A DNA stretch of 64,000 nucleotides from CALFML01 sp044222245 (GCA_044222245.1 JBGANQ010000040.1:1-64000); one strand, 5' to 3'. Numbered from the stretch's first letter, positions 35,811-44,286 are shown. Numbers and translations are program-made. The notes: generated by a model not told the origin, from the letters alone.

Positions 35811-37295
35811 TTAGAGCACGAGCTGCAAGAATCGGCAGGAGAGCTGGACACCACCGACCCGCGGCTGGCGCGGGTGCTGAGCCTGGCCGCGGCGGACCGC
35901 TTCATCGACGCCGCCGAAGCCGCGCAGGCGCTGTGGGAGGAGCGCTTCTATGACGTGCGCCTCATCGGCTACTTCCTGTACGGCGTGTTCAGCGAGAACG
36001 GGGTCGAGTCGCTGCCCGAGATCTTCGGCTGCGTGCTGCACCTTCTGCGCACGAGCTGGGAGCAGCTGGGTCCGCAGCCCAAGAAGCAGGTGCACGGCGA
36101 CAGCTCGCTCAAGTGGCTGTTCTCCTCCCTGGTGCGCGAGCTGAAGCTGCACGAGAACCTGCAGGATGAGTCGTGGGAGAAGTGGAACCAGGCCGATGCC
36201 GCGGCGCCGCTGCGGCAGACCATCCACCTGATTCCCGACGTGCAGGAGCGGATCGTCAACCTGTTCAGCGCCCCCAAGAGCATGCCCTACCTGCAGCAGC
36301 TCGAGGCCATGCTGACCAAGATGGAGCGCTCGGCCGAGAGCCTGAGCTCGCAGAACCGCGGCGGCAGCCGGAACTCGGTGGCGGTCGGGCTGGCGATGCT
36401 CAAGGTCGAAGAGCCGGTCGCCGAGACCAAGGAAGGCGACTCCTCGACGAGCGAGAGCGGAGACGACAGCAGCAGCAGCTCAAGCAGCTCGAGCAGCTCG
36501 AGCAGCTCGAGTAGCTCAAACAGCTCGAGCAGCGACAGCAGCCCGAGCAAGAGCAGCAGCCCGAGCAGCGACAGCAGCCCGAGCAAGAGCAGCAGCCCGA
36601 GCAGCGACAGCAGCCCGAGCAAGAGCAGCAGCCCGAGCAGCGACAGCAGCCCGAGCAAGAGTAGCAGCCCGAGCAGCGACAGCAGCCCGAGCAAGAGCAG
36701 CAGCCCGAGCAGCGACAGCAGCCCGAGCAAGAGCAGCACCCCGAGCAGCGACAGCAGCCCGAGCAAGAGCAGCAGCCCGAGCAGCGACAGCAGCCCGAGC
36801 AAGAGCAGCACCCCGAGCAGCAAGACCCACGGCGAGCCGGACTCCGATAAGGACGGTGGCAAGAGCGACAGCCCCTCGGCGCGCTCGTCCGACTCGGAGG
36901 GCGCCGACGACAAGGAGGACGAAGACGACAGCAGTGCCCCGCTCGCCGCCACCCAGAGCGCGCCGGATCCGAGCGGGCGACCGACCCTGACCCTGCCCGT
37001 CTCGCCGCAGCTGGAGCTGCTCATCCGCAAGATCGCCGCCTTCGAGGGCCTGCTGCGCCGGCGCGACTACCGGCGGGCGGCGCTCATCGCCGAGGACACT
37101 CTCAAGGCGGTGGCGTCGTTTGATCCCTGCCTGTATCTGCCGAGCGTGTTCGCGCCGTTCTTTGTCCTTTTGGAGAAGCACGGCGACAAGGTCGAGCCGC
37201 ACCTTCCCAAAGAGGAGCCCACCGGCCTGTCGGCGCGGGCGCTGCAGTTCCTGTATCGCACCGACCTTGACACCTTCGGCCGCAAGCGCGGGTAG
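35811..37295 (+). CDS. T6SS-associated IglI-like protein (tentative) with Ser-rich minisatellite, start displaced
   Basis: The frame is open from about 35793, but its similarity-like part begins at the Leu-Glu-His-Glu of 35811; its likely original ATG is at 34249, left of insert 0. In the present arrangement translation would need a downstream start such as GTG 35874. N-terminal helical domain (VLSLAAADRFIDAAEAAQAL, ERFYDVRLIGYFLYG), then poly-Ser and eight copies of a 12-residue unit DSSPSKSS(S/T)PSS, an acidic stretch, and a C-terminal helical domain (LELLIRKIAAFEGLLRRRDY) with a short tail (RALQFLYRTDLDTF). Position and overall form suggest the IglI-type T6SS component known from Francisella-like systems, but I could not confirm this. 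It precedes tssG by 14 bp. Confidence 0.55.
   Translation, partial: LEHELQESAGELDTTDPRLARVLSLAAADRFIDAAEAAQALWEERFYDVRLIGYFLYGVFSENGVESLPEIFGCVLHLLRTSWEQLGPQPKKQVHGDSSLKWLFSSLVRELKLHENLQDESWEKWNQADAAAPLRQTIHLIPDVQERIVNLFSAPKSMPYLQQLEAMLTKMERSAESLSSQNRGGSRNSVAVGLAMLKVEEPVAETKEGDSSTSESGDDSSSSSSSSSSSSSSSSSNSSSSDSSPSKSSSPSSDSSPSKSSSPSSDSSPSKSSSPSSDSSPSKSSSPSSDSSPSKSSSPSSDSSPSKSSTPSSDSSPSKSSSPSSDSSPSKSSTPSSKTHGEPDSDKDGGKSDSPSARSSDSEGADDKEDEDDSSAPLAATQSAPDPSGRPTLTLPVSPQLELLIRKIAAFEGLLRRRDYRRAALIAEDTLKAVASFDPCLYLPSVFAPFFVLLEKHGDKVEPHLPKEEPTGLSARALQFLYRTDLDTFGRKRG
36531..36820 (+). repeat. 36-bp coding minisatellite, eight copies
   Basis: The unit, beginning agcgacagcagcccgagc, repeats eight times with only rare changes (agt for agc, one Ser to Thr in copies 6 and 8). 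It encodes DSSPSKSS(S/T)PSS. Near identity at DNA level indicates recent expansion. It is preceded by a poly-Ser tract of cag/agc triplets (36470-36530). Confidence 0.92.
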
Positions 37296-37309
37296 GGGCG
37301 CAAGAGCAA

Positions 37310-38332
37310 GTGACCGAGCAGGAGCGCACAGAGCTGGAGCAGACGATACGGGCGCGCGCCCCGGAGTTTGAGATTCCGGCGCTGCTCGACGCCCTGCGCC
37401 TGCTCGGCTATGGCGAGGGCGAGATCGTCTTCCACAGCCGCGCCGCTCTGCACCACGGGGCGGCGCTGGTCGCGGCCATCGAGTTCAGCGAGCACCCGCG
37501 GCAGGTGCAGGTGACGGTGAACCTCGGCCTGCTGAGCGCCCAGGGTCCGCTGCCGATGTATGTCTGGGAGATCCTGCAGGACCAGCGCGATGACAGCCTG
37601 TGCGAGTTCTTCTGGTTCCTCGACGAGCACCTTTTGCGCCAGCGCTTCGCCGCGGTGCACCCGGAGCGCGACCCGCAGAGCATGCCGGAGTGGCCGAGCA
37701 CCCGCAAGCAGCTGCTGCTCCTTCTCAAGCTGGGGACGCCGATGGGCGCCCACTGGCTGTTCTCGCGCTTTTTCACCGAGCTCGATGTCGTCGTCCGCCG
37801 GCGGGTCGGTCAGCGCACCCTGCTGACGCCCGAGGTGGCTCTGGGCGGCGAAGGCATCGGCGCCGGCAGCACCCTCGGCGGCATCACCCAGATGGCGGTG
37901 GGCGGCATCGAGGTGTTCCTTATCTGCAATGAAGAAGATGAGCGCGACGCCGCGGCGTGGATCGGCCTGTCGCAGCAGCGGCTGCAGAGCGATGTGATGC
38001 CCATCTTGTACGAGCAGAATCCCTATCTGGTGCTGCAGGTGACGCTGGTGCTGCGCCGGCGCGCCGGGATGGTCGCCCTGTCGGGGGACCGCCACCTGGG
38101 CATCGATCGCGTGGCGCCGCCGGTCGAAGCGGTGGCCCCGGTGCAGCAGCTAGTGCTGTTCTCCGGTGAGGTCCGCACCGCCATCGCCGGCGCCGAGTTC
38201 CAGTTCCGGCTGTCGCCCAGTCGCGCCAGCTCAAGTCGTGTTTTGCCGGCGGCGGGAAGGGCCTCAGCGGCCGGCCCGCGCGCCAAAGGACAACCGCCCA
38301 CACGGAGCGGGGTAGCGCCCCCAAAGGAGTAA
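37310..38332 (+). CDS. tssG: TssG-like T6SS baseplate protein
   Basis: 340 residues from a GTG, 14 bp after the previous stop. LGLLSAQGPLPMYVWEIL followed by CEFFWFLDEHLLRQRFAAV is the usual TssG signature (GL.G..GPLP.Y and F.D.F..R). The rest is a typical mixed fold. TssG with TssF and TssE forms the wedge of the baseplate. The C-terminal 45 residues are Ser/Ala/Arg-rich and may be disordered. It directly precedes the 5' fragment of tssB (5 bp). Sequence is divergent, so the call rests on one motif and on position. Confidence 0.7.
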   Translation: MTEQERTELEQTIRARAPEFEIPALLDALRLLGYGEGEIVFHSRAALHHGAALVAAIEFSEHPRQVQVTVNLGLLSAQGPLPMYVWEILQDQRDDSLCEFFWFLDEHLLRQRFAAVHPERDPQSMPEWPSTRKQLLLLLKLGTPMGAHWLFSRFFTELDVVVRRRVGQRTLLTPEVALGGEGIGAGSTLGGITQMAVGGIEVFLICNEEDERDAAAWIGLSQQRLQSDVMPILYEQNPYLVLQVTLVLRRRAGMVALSGDRHLGIDRVAPPVEAVAPVQQLVLFSGEVRTAIAGAEFQFRLSPSRASSSRVLPAAGRASAAGPRAKGQPPTRSGVAPPKE

Positions 38333-38336
38333 CGCC

Positions 38337-38462
38337 GTGGCGATTCAGGACGAAATCCCCAAATCCAGGTTAACCCTCACCTACCGAACCACCATCAGCG
38401 GGGAGATGCAAGAAGTCACCGTTACCAGCACAAGGCTTCTACAGTCGGTGCGGGTATCGTAG
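38337..38462 (+). pseudogene. tssB: 5' fragment of tssB, cut off by insert 1
   Basis: GTG start with ccaaaggag upstream. The first 29 residues (MAIQDEIPKSRLTLTYRTTI then SGEMQEVTV) are the N-terminus typical of TssB sheath proteins, forming the strand region that interlocks sheath subunits. The frame then runs about 12 more codons in unrelated sequence to a stop at 38462. The remainder of TssB, beginning TLPFRYLVLADF, is at 39920, about 1.5 kb away. A frame this short would be missed by length filters. Confidence 0.8.
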
Positions 38463-38978
38463 GATCCGCACAGGAGCCTCGCCGCGCGCCCGCATCCGGG
38501 CCCGCATGCGCGTCCGCCCGCTCACCCGCGAGCAGCTCACCGCAGCATGCCCTACTGCTGCATCCGGCGGGGGCTGCGACCTACACAGTCCGGCCGGCGC
38601 CGACCTGCCCCCGCGGCGCGCCCGTCGGCTTCGCCGATTCGCTAAAGGGGCAAGTCGGGAATCCCGAGCGGTCTTGAGGTTGGCTTGCGGCTCGCTGCTT
38701 ACCCGGACGCCGCCTGCCGCCCCGTACGACGCGATGCGCTCATTGGCCATGAGGTCTGGCCCGTCGCGAAATGCCGCCGGGCGTTCCACGGCTGAGGGAG
38801 TCGTGAGGGGAAGGTCTGCGCCGTCCGCTGCCGCGCGCTCGCGGCGGAAGTCAGTCAGGAGTTCGCTGACTGGCCAGTTGCACCGGATGAAAAGTAATGT
38901 TTCGTGCGGAGCCATCGACAGGCCTTCCTACGCGACCGATAGTGAAGTGCGGAGAAAACCTGCCGCAAGGAGCCTACG
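38463..38978. other. Left part of insert 1, no supportable gene
   Basis: 516 bp between the broken tssB start and the DJ-1 gene. Frames exist on both strands but lack motifs and ribosome sites. The last 15 bp hold the Shine-Dalgarno aaggag of the DJ-1 gene. Confidence 0.55.
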
Positions 38979-39749
38979 ATGAGCCTTAAAGATGCAAACC
39001 CGGTGAACCGCCAAAAACGCAAGCGGGTCGCGATCGTCCTAGCCAACCCGACCACGTCGACCACGACGGGATGGCCGGTGGGTTTTTGGTGGAGCGAGCT
39101 GACGCACCCCTATTTCGTGCTCAGCGAGGCTGGGTATGAAATTGAGCTGTTTAGTCCAAACGGCGGGCGCTGTGAAGCCGACGCGATGAGCCATCCCCGC
39201 GACCCCAGCGGATACTCGGCCAGCGATCTGATCAGCCTGGGTTTTATCGAGACTCCCAAGCTGGCGGCGCTGGTCGAGCAGACGCGCCCGGTCAGCGAGA
39301 TCGAAGTCGCAAAGTTTGATGCGATCGTCATCGCGGGCGGCCAGGCGCCCATGTTCACCTTTGAAAGCGCCACCGCCTTGCATGAAAAGTTCGTCGCGTT
39401 CTACGAGGCCGGCAAGCTCGCCTGCGCGCTGTGCCATGGCGTGGCGATCCTGCGCTACGCCAAGCTGTCAAGTGGCGAGTATCTGGCCAAGGGAAAGACG
39501 GTCACCGGCTTTGCCAATGTCGAGGAGGACTTCGCCGACCAGGCCGTCTGGTCGATGAACCTGCTGCCTCGCGACAAGCACCTGATGCCCTGGCGCATCG
39601 AGGACGAGCTGAAGAAGCTCGGGGCGAACTACGTGCAAGCCGGACTGTGGCGCGGCTTTGCGATTCGCGACGGCAACCTGCTGACCGGACAGCAGAACTT
39701 CTCCGGCACCGAGACCGCAGAGCAGATTCTCGCCGCGCTCGGCCGGTAG
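38979..39749 (+). CDS. DJ-1/PfpI superfamily protein (type 1 glutamine amidotransferase-like)
   Basis: 256 residues with a good ribosome site (aaggag, 6 nt before ATG). The nucleophile elbow is in LACALCHGVAILRYA. The N-terminal TTSTTTGWPVGFWWSELTHP supplies the Glu of Hsp31-type members, and DAIVIAGGQAPMFTF is the typical central strand. Such proteins act as deglycase/glyoxalase-like or stress enzymes; the specific activity is unknown. It is complete, carries its own translation signal and sits wholly inside insert 1, so it is cargo rather than a T6SS component. Confidence 0.88.
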   Translation: MSLKDANPVNRQKRKRVAIVLANPTTSTTTGWPVGFWWSELTHPYFVLSEAGYEIELFSPNGGRCEADAMSHPRDPSGYSASDLISLGFIETPKLAALVEQTRPVSEIEVAKFDAIVIAGGQAPMFTFESATALHEKFVAFYEAGKLACALCHGVAILRYAKLSSGEYLAKGKTVTGFANVEEDFADQAVWSMNLLPRDKHLMPWRIEDELKKLGANYVQAGLWRGFAIRDGNLLTGQQNFSGTETAEQILAALGR

Positions 39750-39870
39750 CGCCGCCTGGGGGTGGCGCGCTGGCCGAGCGCGAGCTGCCCCGCCGCTTGT
39801 CGGCAAGTCCTTCCCCAGCCATTCCCCATACCCCACACGAATCCTTTTTCTCGCCGACAATCCTGGAAGT

Positions 39871-39922
39871 GGACACTATTGGCCACAAGCTCCGACAGCC
39901 GTCGTATTTTAGCTTAAGGACC
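39871..39922 (+). repeat. Border repeat copy A (right end of insert 1)
   Basis: 52 bp matching copy B (56178-56229) at 39 of 52 positions, with identical ends ggacactattgg and cttaaggacc's last 9 bases. Read in the tssB frame it encodes DTIGHKLRQPSYFSLRT and fuses in frame to TssB. Confidence 0.75.
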
Positions 39923-40366
39923 CTGCCGTTCCGCTATCTCGTGCTGGCCGACTTCTCGCTCGGCAGCTCGCGCGATCGCAAGCTCGATCTGGCCGATCGC
40001 GAGCTGCGGCCGCTGTCGGGGCGCAACCTCGACCCGATCATGAAAGACATGAAGATGTCGCTGCGCACGACGGTGAAAAACTGCATCGATCCCAAGGAGT
40101 CGGAGCAGATCGACATCGACATTCCGATCGACTCGATGAGCTCGTTCTCTCCCGATCGGATCGCCCAGAACGTGCCCAAGATCCGCGCCCTGCTCCTGGT
40201 CAAGCAGCTCCTCTTGGAGATGCAGGGCACCGTCGACAATCGCAAGGACATTCGCAAGCTGATTCAGGATCTGTACAGCCGGCCCGAGCTCATCCAGGGC
40301 CTGCGTGAGCAGCTGGCCGCGTTCAGCGGTCTGCAGATTCCCGCGGAGGCGACCAGCGCTGGCTGA
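39920..40366 (+). CDS. tssB: TssB, contractile sheath small subunit, lacking its N-terminal strand
   Basis: From TLPFRYLVLADFSLGSS onward this is clear TssB: LDLADRELRPLSGRNLDPIM, SMSSFSPDRIAQNVPKIRAL and the C-terminal helix LIQDLYSRPELIQGL. TssB and TssC form the VipA/VipB sheath around the tube. The first 29 residues are 1.5 kb upstream (38337-38423). The frame is open upstream through border repeat A, and a GTG at 39869 could start a chimeric protein with a foreign N-terminus. Since N-terminal strands of VipA link neighbouring subunits, such a protein may not assemble. tssC follows 42 bp after. Confidence 0.88.
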   Translation, partial: TLPFRYLVLADFSLGSSRDRKLDLADRELRPLSGRNLDPIMKDMKMSLRTTVKNCIDPKESEQIDIDIPIDSMSSFSPDRIAQNVPKIRALLLVKQLLLEMQGTVDNRKDIRKLIQDLYSRPELIQGLREQLAAFSGLQIPAEATSAG

Positions 40367-40408
40367 CCAGCAAGGACCGTAGAGACTGACCCCTTTAGGA
40401 GATAGAAC

Positions 40409-41908
40409 ATGAGCGACACCAAGGAAACGGCCCTGGCTGCCGACACGCTGCTCGCCCGCTTGCTCAGCAGCTTGAGCCTTGACCCCAAGCAGCGCGAGTG
40501 GACCCCGCTTATCAGCACGGGCCTTGTGCCGGTGGCCGAGACCCAGGTCACCACGCCCGAAGACCGCCTGCTCTCCAGCCTGGCGGCGATGCTGCTCAAC
40601 GTCGAGCCGAACAACAACCGCTTTGACAAGGCCAAGGTCTTTGATGCGGTGGGCCGCATCGACAAGCTGGTCAACGAGCAGGTAAACGAGATCCTGCACA
40701 GCGAGACCTTCCAGCAGATGGAGAGCACCTGGCGCGGCCTGGAGGACCTGGCCAGCAACATCAACTTCAAGGCCAACATCAGCGTCGACATCCTCGACGT
40801 CACCAAGGACGAGCTTTACGAGGACTTCGAGAACAACTCCAGCGACATCTTCGGCGCTGCACTGTTTGACAAGATCTACGTCGCCGAGTACGACCAGTAC
40901 GGCGGCCGGCCGTACGGCGTCATCATCGGCGACTACTCGTTCAAGCACAACCCGCGCGAGCTGTTCTGGCTGCGCAGCATGGCCAAGGTCGCCGCGGCCA
41001 GCCACGCGCCGTTTATCGCCTCGGTGGCGCCGGAGTTTTTCGGCTGCAAGACCATCGAGGAGGTCGAGGCGGTGCGGAGCCTTGAAGGCATCCTCAACCA
41101 TCCCAAGTACGGCGCCTGGAACGCCTTCCGCGACAGCGAGGAAGCCTGCTACCTGGGCCTGACCTTCCCGCGCTTTATCCTCCGCAAGCCCTGGCACCCC
41201 GACACCAACCCCGTGCCGGGCATGAACTTCACCGAGGTCGCCAGCGGCGACAGCAGCAAGTATCTGTGGGGCAACGCGGTGTGGCTGTTTGGCAGAAACC
41301 TCGGCCGCTCGTTCGCCGAGTCCGGGTGGTGCCAGTACATCCGCGGTCCCAAGGGCGGCGGCATCATCTCCGGCCTGCCGGTGGACACCTTCAACATCCG
41401 CGGCGAAGACGAGATGATGGTCCCGGTCGAGCTGGTCATCCCCGACTACCGCGAGCTGGAGTTTGCCAAGAGCGGCTTTATCCCGCTTGTGTACCGCAAG
41501 TCGAGCGCGGATGCGACGTTCTTCAGCGTTCAGTCGGTCAAGGCGCCGCGCAAGCTCAAGGATCCCAAGGATGCCGAGAACTCGCAGCTGGTGACCAACC
41601 TCTCGTACACCTTCTCGATCACCCGCATCGCCCACTACGTAAAGAGCATCATGCGCGACAACATCGGTACTACGGCCGATGCCGCGTACATCAAAAAGGC
41701 GCTCAACAACTGGATCATGCAGTTTGTCACCACGACGGTAAATCCCGACGACCTGACCCTGCGCGCCTTCCCCTTCAAAGCGGCGGATATCACCGTCGTG
41801 CCCAAGCCGGGCCAGATCGGCTGGTACAAGAGCACGATTTCGGTTCTCCCTCATGTGCAGTTCGAGGGCATGGACGTGGAGCTGCGTTTGGAGTCCCGCC
41901 TCGGCTAA
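40409..41908 (+). CDS. tssC: TssC, contractile sheath large subunit
   Basis: 499 residues, full length for VipB/TssC, with aggag upstream. Diagnostic segments: TFQQMESTWRGLEDLASN, GALFDKIYVAEYDQYGG-like GAALFDKIYVAEYDQYGGRP, HAPFIASVAPEFFG, FPRFILRKPW and the C-terminal FEGMDVELRLESRL. It forms the sheath with TssB. Intact, unlike its partner gene. Confidence 0.97.
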   Translation: MSDTKETALAADTLLARLLSSLSLDPKQREWTPLISTGLVPVAETQVTTPEDRLLSSLAAMLLNVEPNNNRFDKAKVFDAVGRIDKLVNEQVNEILHSETFQQMESTWRGLEDLASNINFKANISVDILDVTKDELYEDFENNSSDIFGAALFDKIYVAEYDQYGGRPYGVIIGDYSFKHNPRELFWLRSMAKVAAASHAPFIASVAPEFFGCKTIEEVEAVRSLEGILNHPKYGAWNAFRDSEEACYLGLTFPRFILRKPWHPDTNPVPGMNFTEVASGDSSKYLWGNAVWLFGRNLGRSFAESGWCQYIRGPKGGGIISGLPVDTFNIRGEDEMMVPVELVIPDYRELEFAKSGFIPLVYRKSSADATFFSVQSVKAPRKLKDPKDAENSQLVTNLSYTFSITRIAHYVKSIMRDNIGTTADAAYIKKALNNWIMQFVTTTVNPDDLTLRAFPFKAADITVVPKPGQIGWYKSTISVLPHVQFEGMDVELRLESRLG

Positions 41909-41941
41909 TCCGAGACGACAAAAAATTAGGAGGCATTACTC

Positions 41942-42655
41942 ATGGGATTTGATTTTGAAAAAGAATGCAGTGTGGAGCAGGGCTTTAACTTCCGCCAGGA
42001 TGAGCACCACACCTTCGGCTATATAAACGGACTGGTCATCGGCGACTCGGTGCTGGCCCCCGACCTCAAGGTCGCCGAGCCGACCGGGCGCAGCGGCATC
42101 AAGTTCTCCAACGCCGGCGCCGGCGGCACCAGCGGCGGCGAGTTCAGCAACATCTTCACAAAGCCCGTGGCGGTCGTCCTCAGCAAGGCCAAGTGGAACA
42201 CCGCGCCGACCGATATCATCGAGTTCGAGGGCCGCGTCTCGGCCGCCAACATGCAGCTTGTCAGCATGCTGCGCATGCAGGCGCTGGCCAAGATCATCGT
42301 CCAGCTGTCGTTTGTGATCTACGAGTACGATCCGGTCAATAACGACTACTTTGACTGCTTCTCGTCGCTTAAGGGCTTCGATCCGATCGGCACCAAGCCG
42401 GCCAAGGTCGAAGGGGCCTTCGGTCCGGACAAGTCGGCCTCGTTCCGGCCGATCAACGGCCTGCTCGCCAAGGAGGGTCAGGTCTTCCAGTTGACCGTCG
42501 AGCACAAGCCGTCCGAGGACGGGGTGCCGGGGCAGCGCAACTACGGCTTCACGATCAAGGTCGCCCCGTGCATCGCCCAGGACACCCAGCAGATCAAGAT
42601 GCAGACCTCGGTGACCAACAAGCTGGTCAAGGGCTTCGGGCTGCCGAACTTCTAG
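41942..42655 (+). CDS. Probable T6SS tube protein (Hcp/TssD position, IglC-like placement)
   Basis: 237 residues with a strong Shine-Dalgarno (aggagg). The sequence is beta-rich with no signal peptide and is not a recognisable Hcp, but it lies between tssC and tssK, where the tube gene sits in iglABCD-type operons. A high ribosome-binding strength fits an abundant structural protein. Gly-rich loop NAGAGGTSGGE near residue 60. The tube assignment is from position and size (Francisella IglC is about 210 residues), not from a motif. Confidence 0.6.
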   Translation: MGFDFEKECSVEQGFNFRQDEHHTFGYINGLVIGDSVLAPDLKVAEPTGRSGIKFSNAGAGGTSGGEFSNIFTKPVAVVLSKAKWNTAPTDIIEFEGRVSAANMQLVSMLRMQALAKIIVQLSFVIYEYDPVNNDYFDCFSSLKGFDPIGTKPAKVEGAFGPDKSASFRPINGLLAKEGQVFQLTVEHKPSEDGVPGQRNYGFTIKVAPCIAQDTQQIKMQTSVTNKLVKGFGLPNF

Positions 42656-42721
42656 CGGCGACCCCCAACGGGCGGCGGCGCTGACCCAAGGAGCGAGTGA
42701 GATCATGAAGGAGCGCGCAGG

Positions 42722-43687
42722 ATGAAGGAGCAAAACAGGCTGGCGCGGGTCCGCTGGTATCTCGGGCAGTCGCTCCTGCCCGAGCACCTTTTGGCCAGTG
42801 AGCAGTCGCTGAGCAATGAGTCGCACGTCCGCTCCGCCCTGTACGGTCTGCCCGAGTACGGGGTGGCGCGGCTGCGCTGGAACGAGGAGCTCCTGGCCAG
42901 CGGGGTGCTCAGCATCATGCAGCTCACCCTGGTGCTGCGGGAAGGCACGCTGGTCGATGTGCCGCGCAATGCGACCTCGGTGCCGCTCACCCTAGCGATG
43001 ACCGGTACGGCGCGCGTCCCGGTCTATCTGCACCTTTTGGAGCATACAGAGACCGCCGCCGGCAACCCGCTGTACGCGGGCGAGCCGGCGGTGGTGCAGC
43101 GGGTCATGCGCAAGACCCAGCTGTCGACCATGGAGAAGGTCGACCGCTCGCTGGACTTCGTCAAGCTGGCCGAGTTCGAGAAGCTGTCAAGCGGCCGCTG
43201 GGCGCTTAGCCCGGCGTACCTGCCGCCGCTTCTGCGCGTTGGTGAGAACCCGTTTCTGGTCGAGCAGCTCGCTGAGCTGGAGCAGCAGCTCAGCGAGCTC
43301 GAACCCAAGCTCGTCGCCCAGCTGCAGGATACCTTCCTGCGCCTTGAGCGCATCGCCGTGACCCGCCAGACCCTGGCGGCGATCTACGAGGTGCTCTCGG
43401 TGCTGGCCGATATCCGTTTCGGCGTCGGCCGCCACCCCTACGAGCTGTTTGTCCTCCTGCGGTCGCTGTTCTTCTCCTTGTGCACCTTCCACGAGGTGCT
43501 TCCCGAGCAGTCGACCTTTCCCTTCAACCACGCCGAGCTTGGCTCGGTGTTCAGCCGCCTTTTTACCCTGCTCGGGCCGCGGCTGCGCCTGGGGGTCGTT
43601 ACAAGAAAAAGAATCGCCTCGTCGGTGAGCGTGTTGTTGTGGGCTGCCGATAGACCGTGCGCCGCATCAGGCGCATGGCGCCTATAA
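42722..43687 (+). CDS. tssK: TssK, N-terminal 290 residues; C-terminal domain cut off by insert 2
   Basis: Begins VRWYLGQSLLPEHLLASEQS, the TssK opening that carries the tip resembling phage receptor-binding proteins. Continues normally through YLPPLLRVGENPFLVEQLAE and the helical segment ELFVLLRSLFFSLCTFHEVL to FSRLFTLLGPRLRLGV near 43603. Beyond that the frame reads about 28 unrelated residues to the stop at 43687. Normal TssK proteins continue for another 120 or so residues; that domain is found at 44953-45310. TssK links the baseplate to the membrane complex through this missing domain, so the truncated product is probably inactive. Confidence 0.88.
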   Translation: MKEQNRLARVRWYLGQSLLPEHLLASEQSLSNESHVRSALYGLPEYGVARLRWNEELLASGVLSIMQLTLVLREGTLVDVPRNATSVPLTLAMTGTARVPVYLHLLEHTETAAGNPLYAGEPAVVQRVMRKTQLSTMEKVDRSLDFVKLAEFEKLSSGRWALSPAYLPPLLRVGENPFLVEQLAELEQQLSELEPKLVAQLQDTFLRLERIAVTRQTLAAIYEVLSVLADIRFGVGRHPYELFVLLRSLFFSLCTFHEVLPEQSTFPFNHAELGSVFSRLFTLLGPRLRLGVVTRKRIASSVSVLLWAADRPCAASGAWRL

Positions 43688-43886
43688 CCACTCCACTCGC
43701 GCCGAACGCAGCTCGCGTGTGGCAACCGCGCGCGGATGTACTGCATGCCCCTACGGAGATCGCGCGCGCGTGGTCACGTCGAATGGCTGTGTGCCGGTTG
43801 CTATGTCGATATCCGCGGCAGCGCGCCTCGCGGGCCAGCCGCATTGCGGGAGACCTCTGCTATGGACGAAGCTCCAACTGCCAATG

Positions 43887-44285
43887 TCAGGGTGCACCGA
43901 ATGGGCGACCGTGAAGGCCAGCGGCGCACTCGGCGGCATATTCTTCGAGGCGTCGATCTATGTGCGCCTCCAACTCGTCCACGATCTTTCGGCCGAAGGC
44001 GTAGTTGACTCGATGAAACCCTGTAAGACCGGGCTCCATGCCCAGCCATGTGAGTGAACGGGAGCGCTCGCTGAGCCTGACGCGAATCCCCTCCAGCGCC
44101 AGTGCCAAGGCCTGGAAGGCATCACTGCCCATCCCCCGTTCTTCGACAGCGACAACGCCGGGTTCGGCGAGGCAAAAGCGGCACTGCCAGACACCGTCGG
44201 ACATTTCCTCAGGAGCGGCCATCGAGACCACTAGCTCTGCCCCGGTCTCAACGTCTTGGAGGACTCGCGTCGCTAACGCCTTCAT
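43887..44285 (-). CDS. Small protein, possibly DUF6968-like, insert 2 cargo
   Basis: 132 residues from the ATG at 44285 (gggaga 6 nt upstream). No signal peptide. Contains VWQCRFCLAEPG and a C-terminal motif FHRVNYAFGRKIVDELEAHI. It resembles small proteins encoded beside Cys-rich secreted proteins in myxobacteria, tentatively of the DUF6968 type; not confirmed. The lipoprotein gene ends 1 bp upstream of its start, so they form one transcript. Pairing of a cytosolic and an exported small protein suggests a paired function. Confidence 0.6.
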   Translation of the reverse strand: MKALATRVLQDVETGAELVVSMAAPEEMSDGVWQCRFCLAEPGVVAVEERGMGSDAFQALALALEGIRVRLSERSRSLTWLGMEPGLTGFHRVNYAFGRKIVDELEAHIDRRLEEYAAECAAGLHGRPFGAP

Positions 44286-44286
44286 G

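Larger units (their letters stand above)
38424..39919 (+). mobile_element. Insert 1: DJ-1/PfpI cassette splitting tssB
   Basis: Lies between TssB codon 29 and the residue before TLPFRYLVLADF. It contains a roughly 510-bp stretch without a good gene, one complete DJ-1/PfpI gene, and at its right end the repeated border sequence (39871-39922). No transposase is present. The boundaries are placed by where TssB similarity stops and resumes, so they are accurate to about 10 bases. Confidence 0.65.

Noticed and set aside
36531..36820. Possible CRISPR array
   Set aside because: Units are contiguous without spacers, keep the reading frame and encode a regular peptide.
36287..37030. Long Leu/Ser-rich frame on the minus strand opposite the Ser repeat
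   Set aside because: It is the antisense reading of the 36-bp coding repeat (LLLLGLLSLLG units); no ribosome site and the plus frame has domains at both ends.
38439..38915. Minus-strand frame in insert 1
   Set aside because: Arg-rich low-complexity end, no recognisable domain or Shine-Dalgarno.
38424..39919. Insert 1 as a self-splicing intron or intein
   Set aside because: Not open in frame throughout, no homing endonuclease or reverse transcriptase, no intein motifs; left ends differ between inserts.
39871..39922. Border repeat as a sigma-54 or other promoter
   Set aside because: No GG-N10-GC element; copies are open in frame with the following genes and sit at insert ends, so a mobile border fits better.
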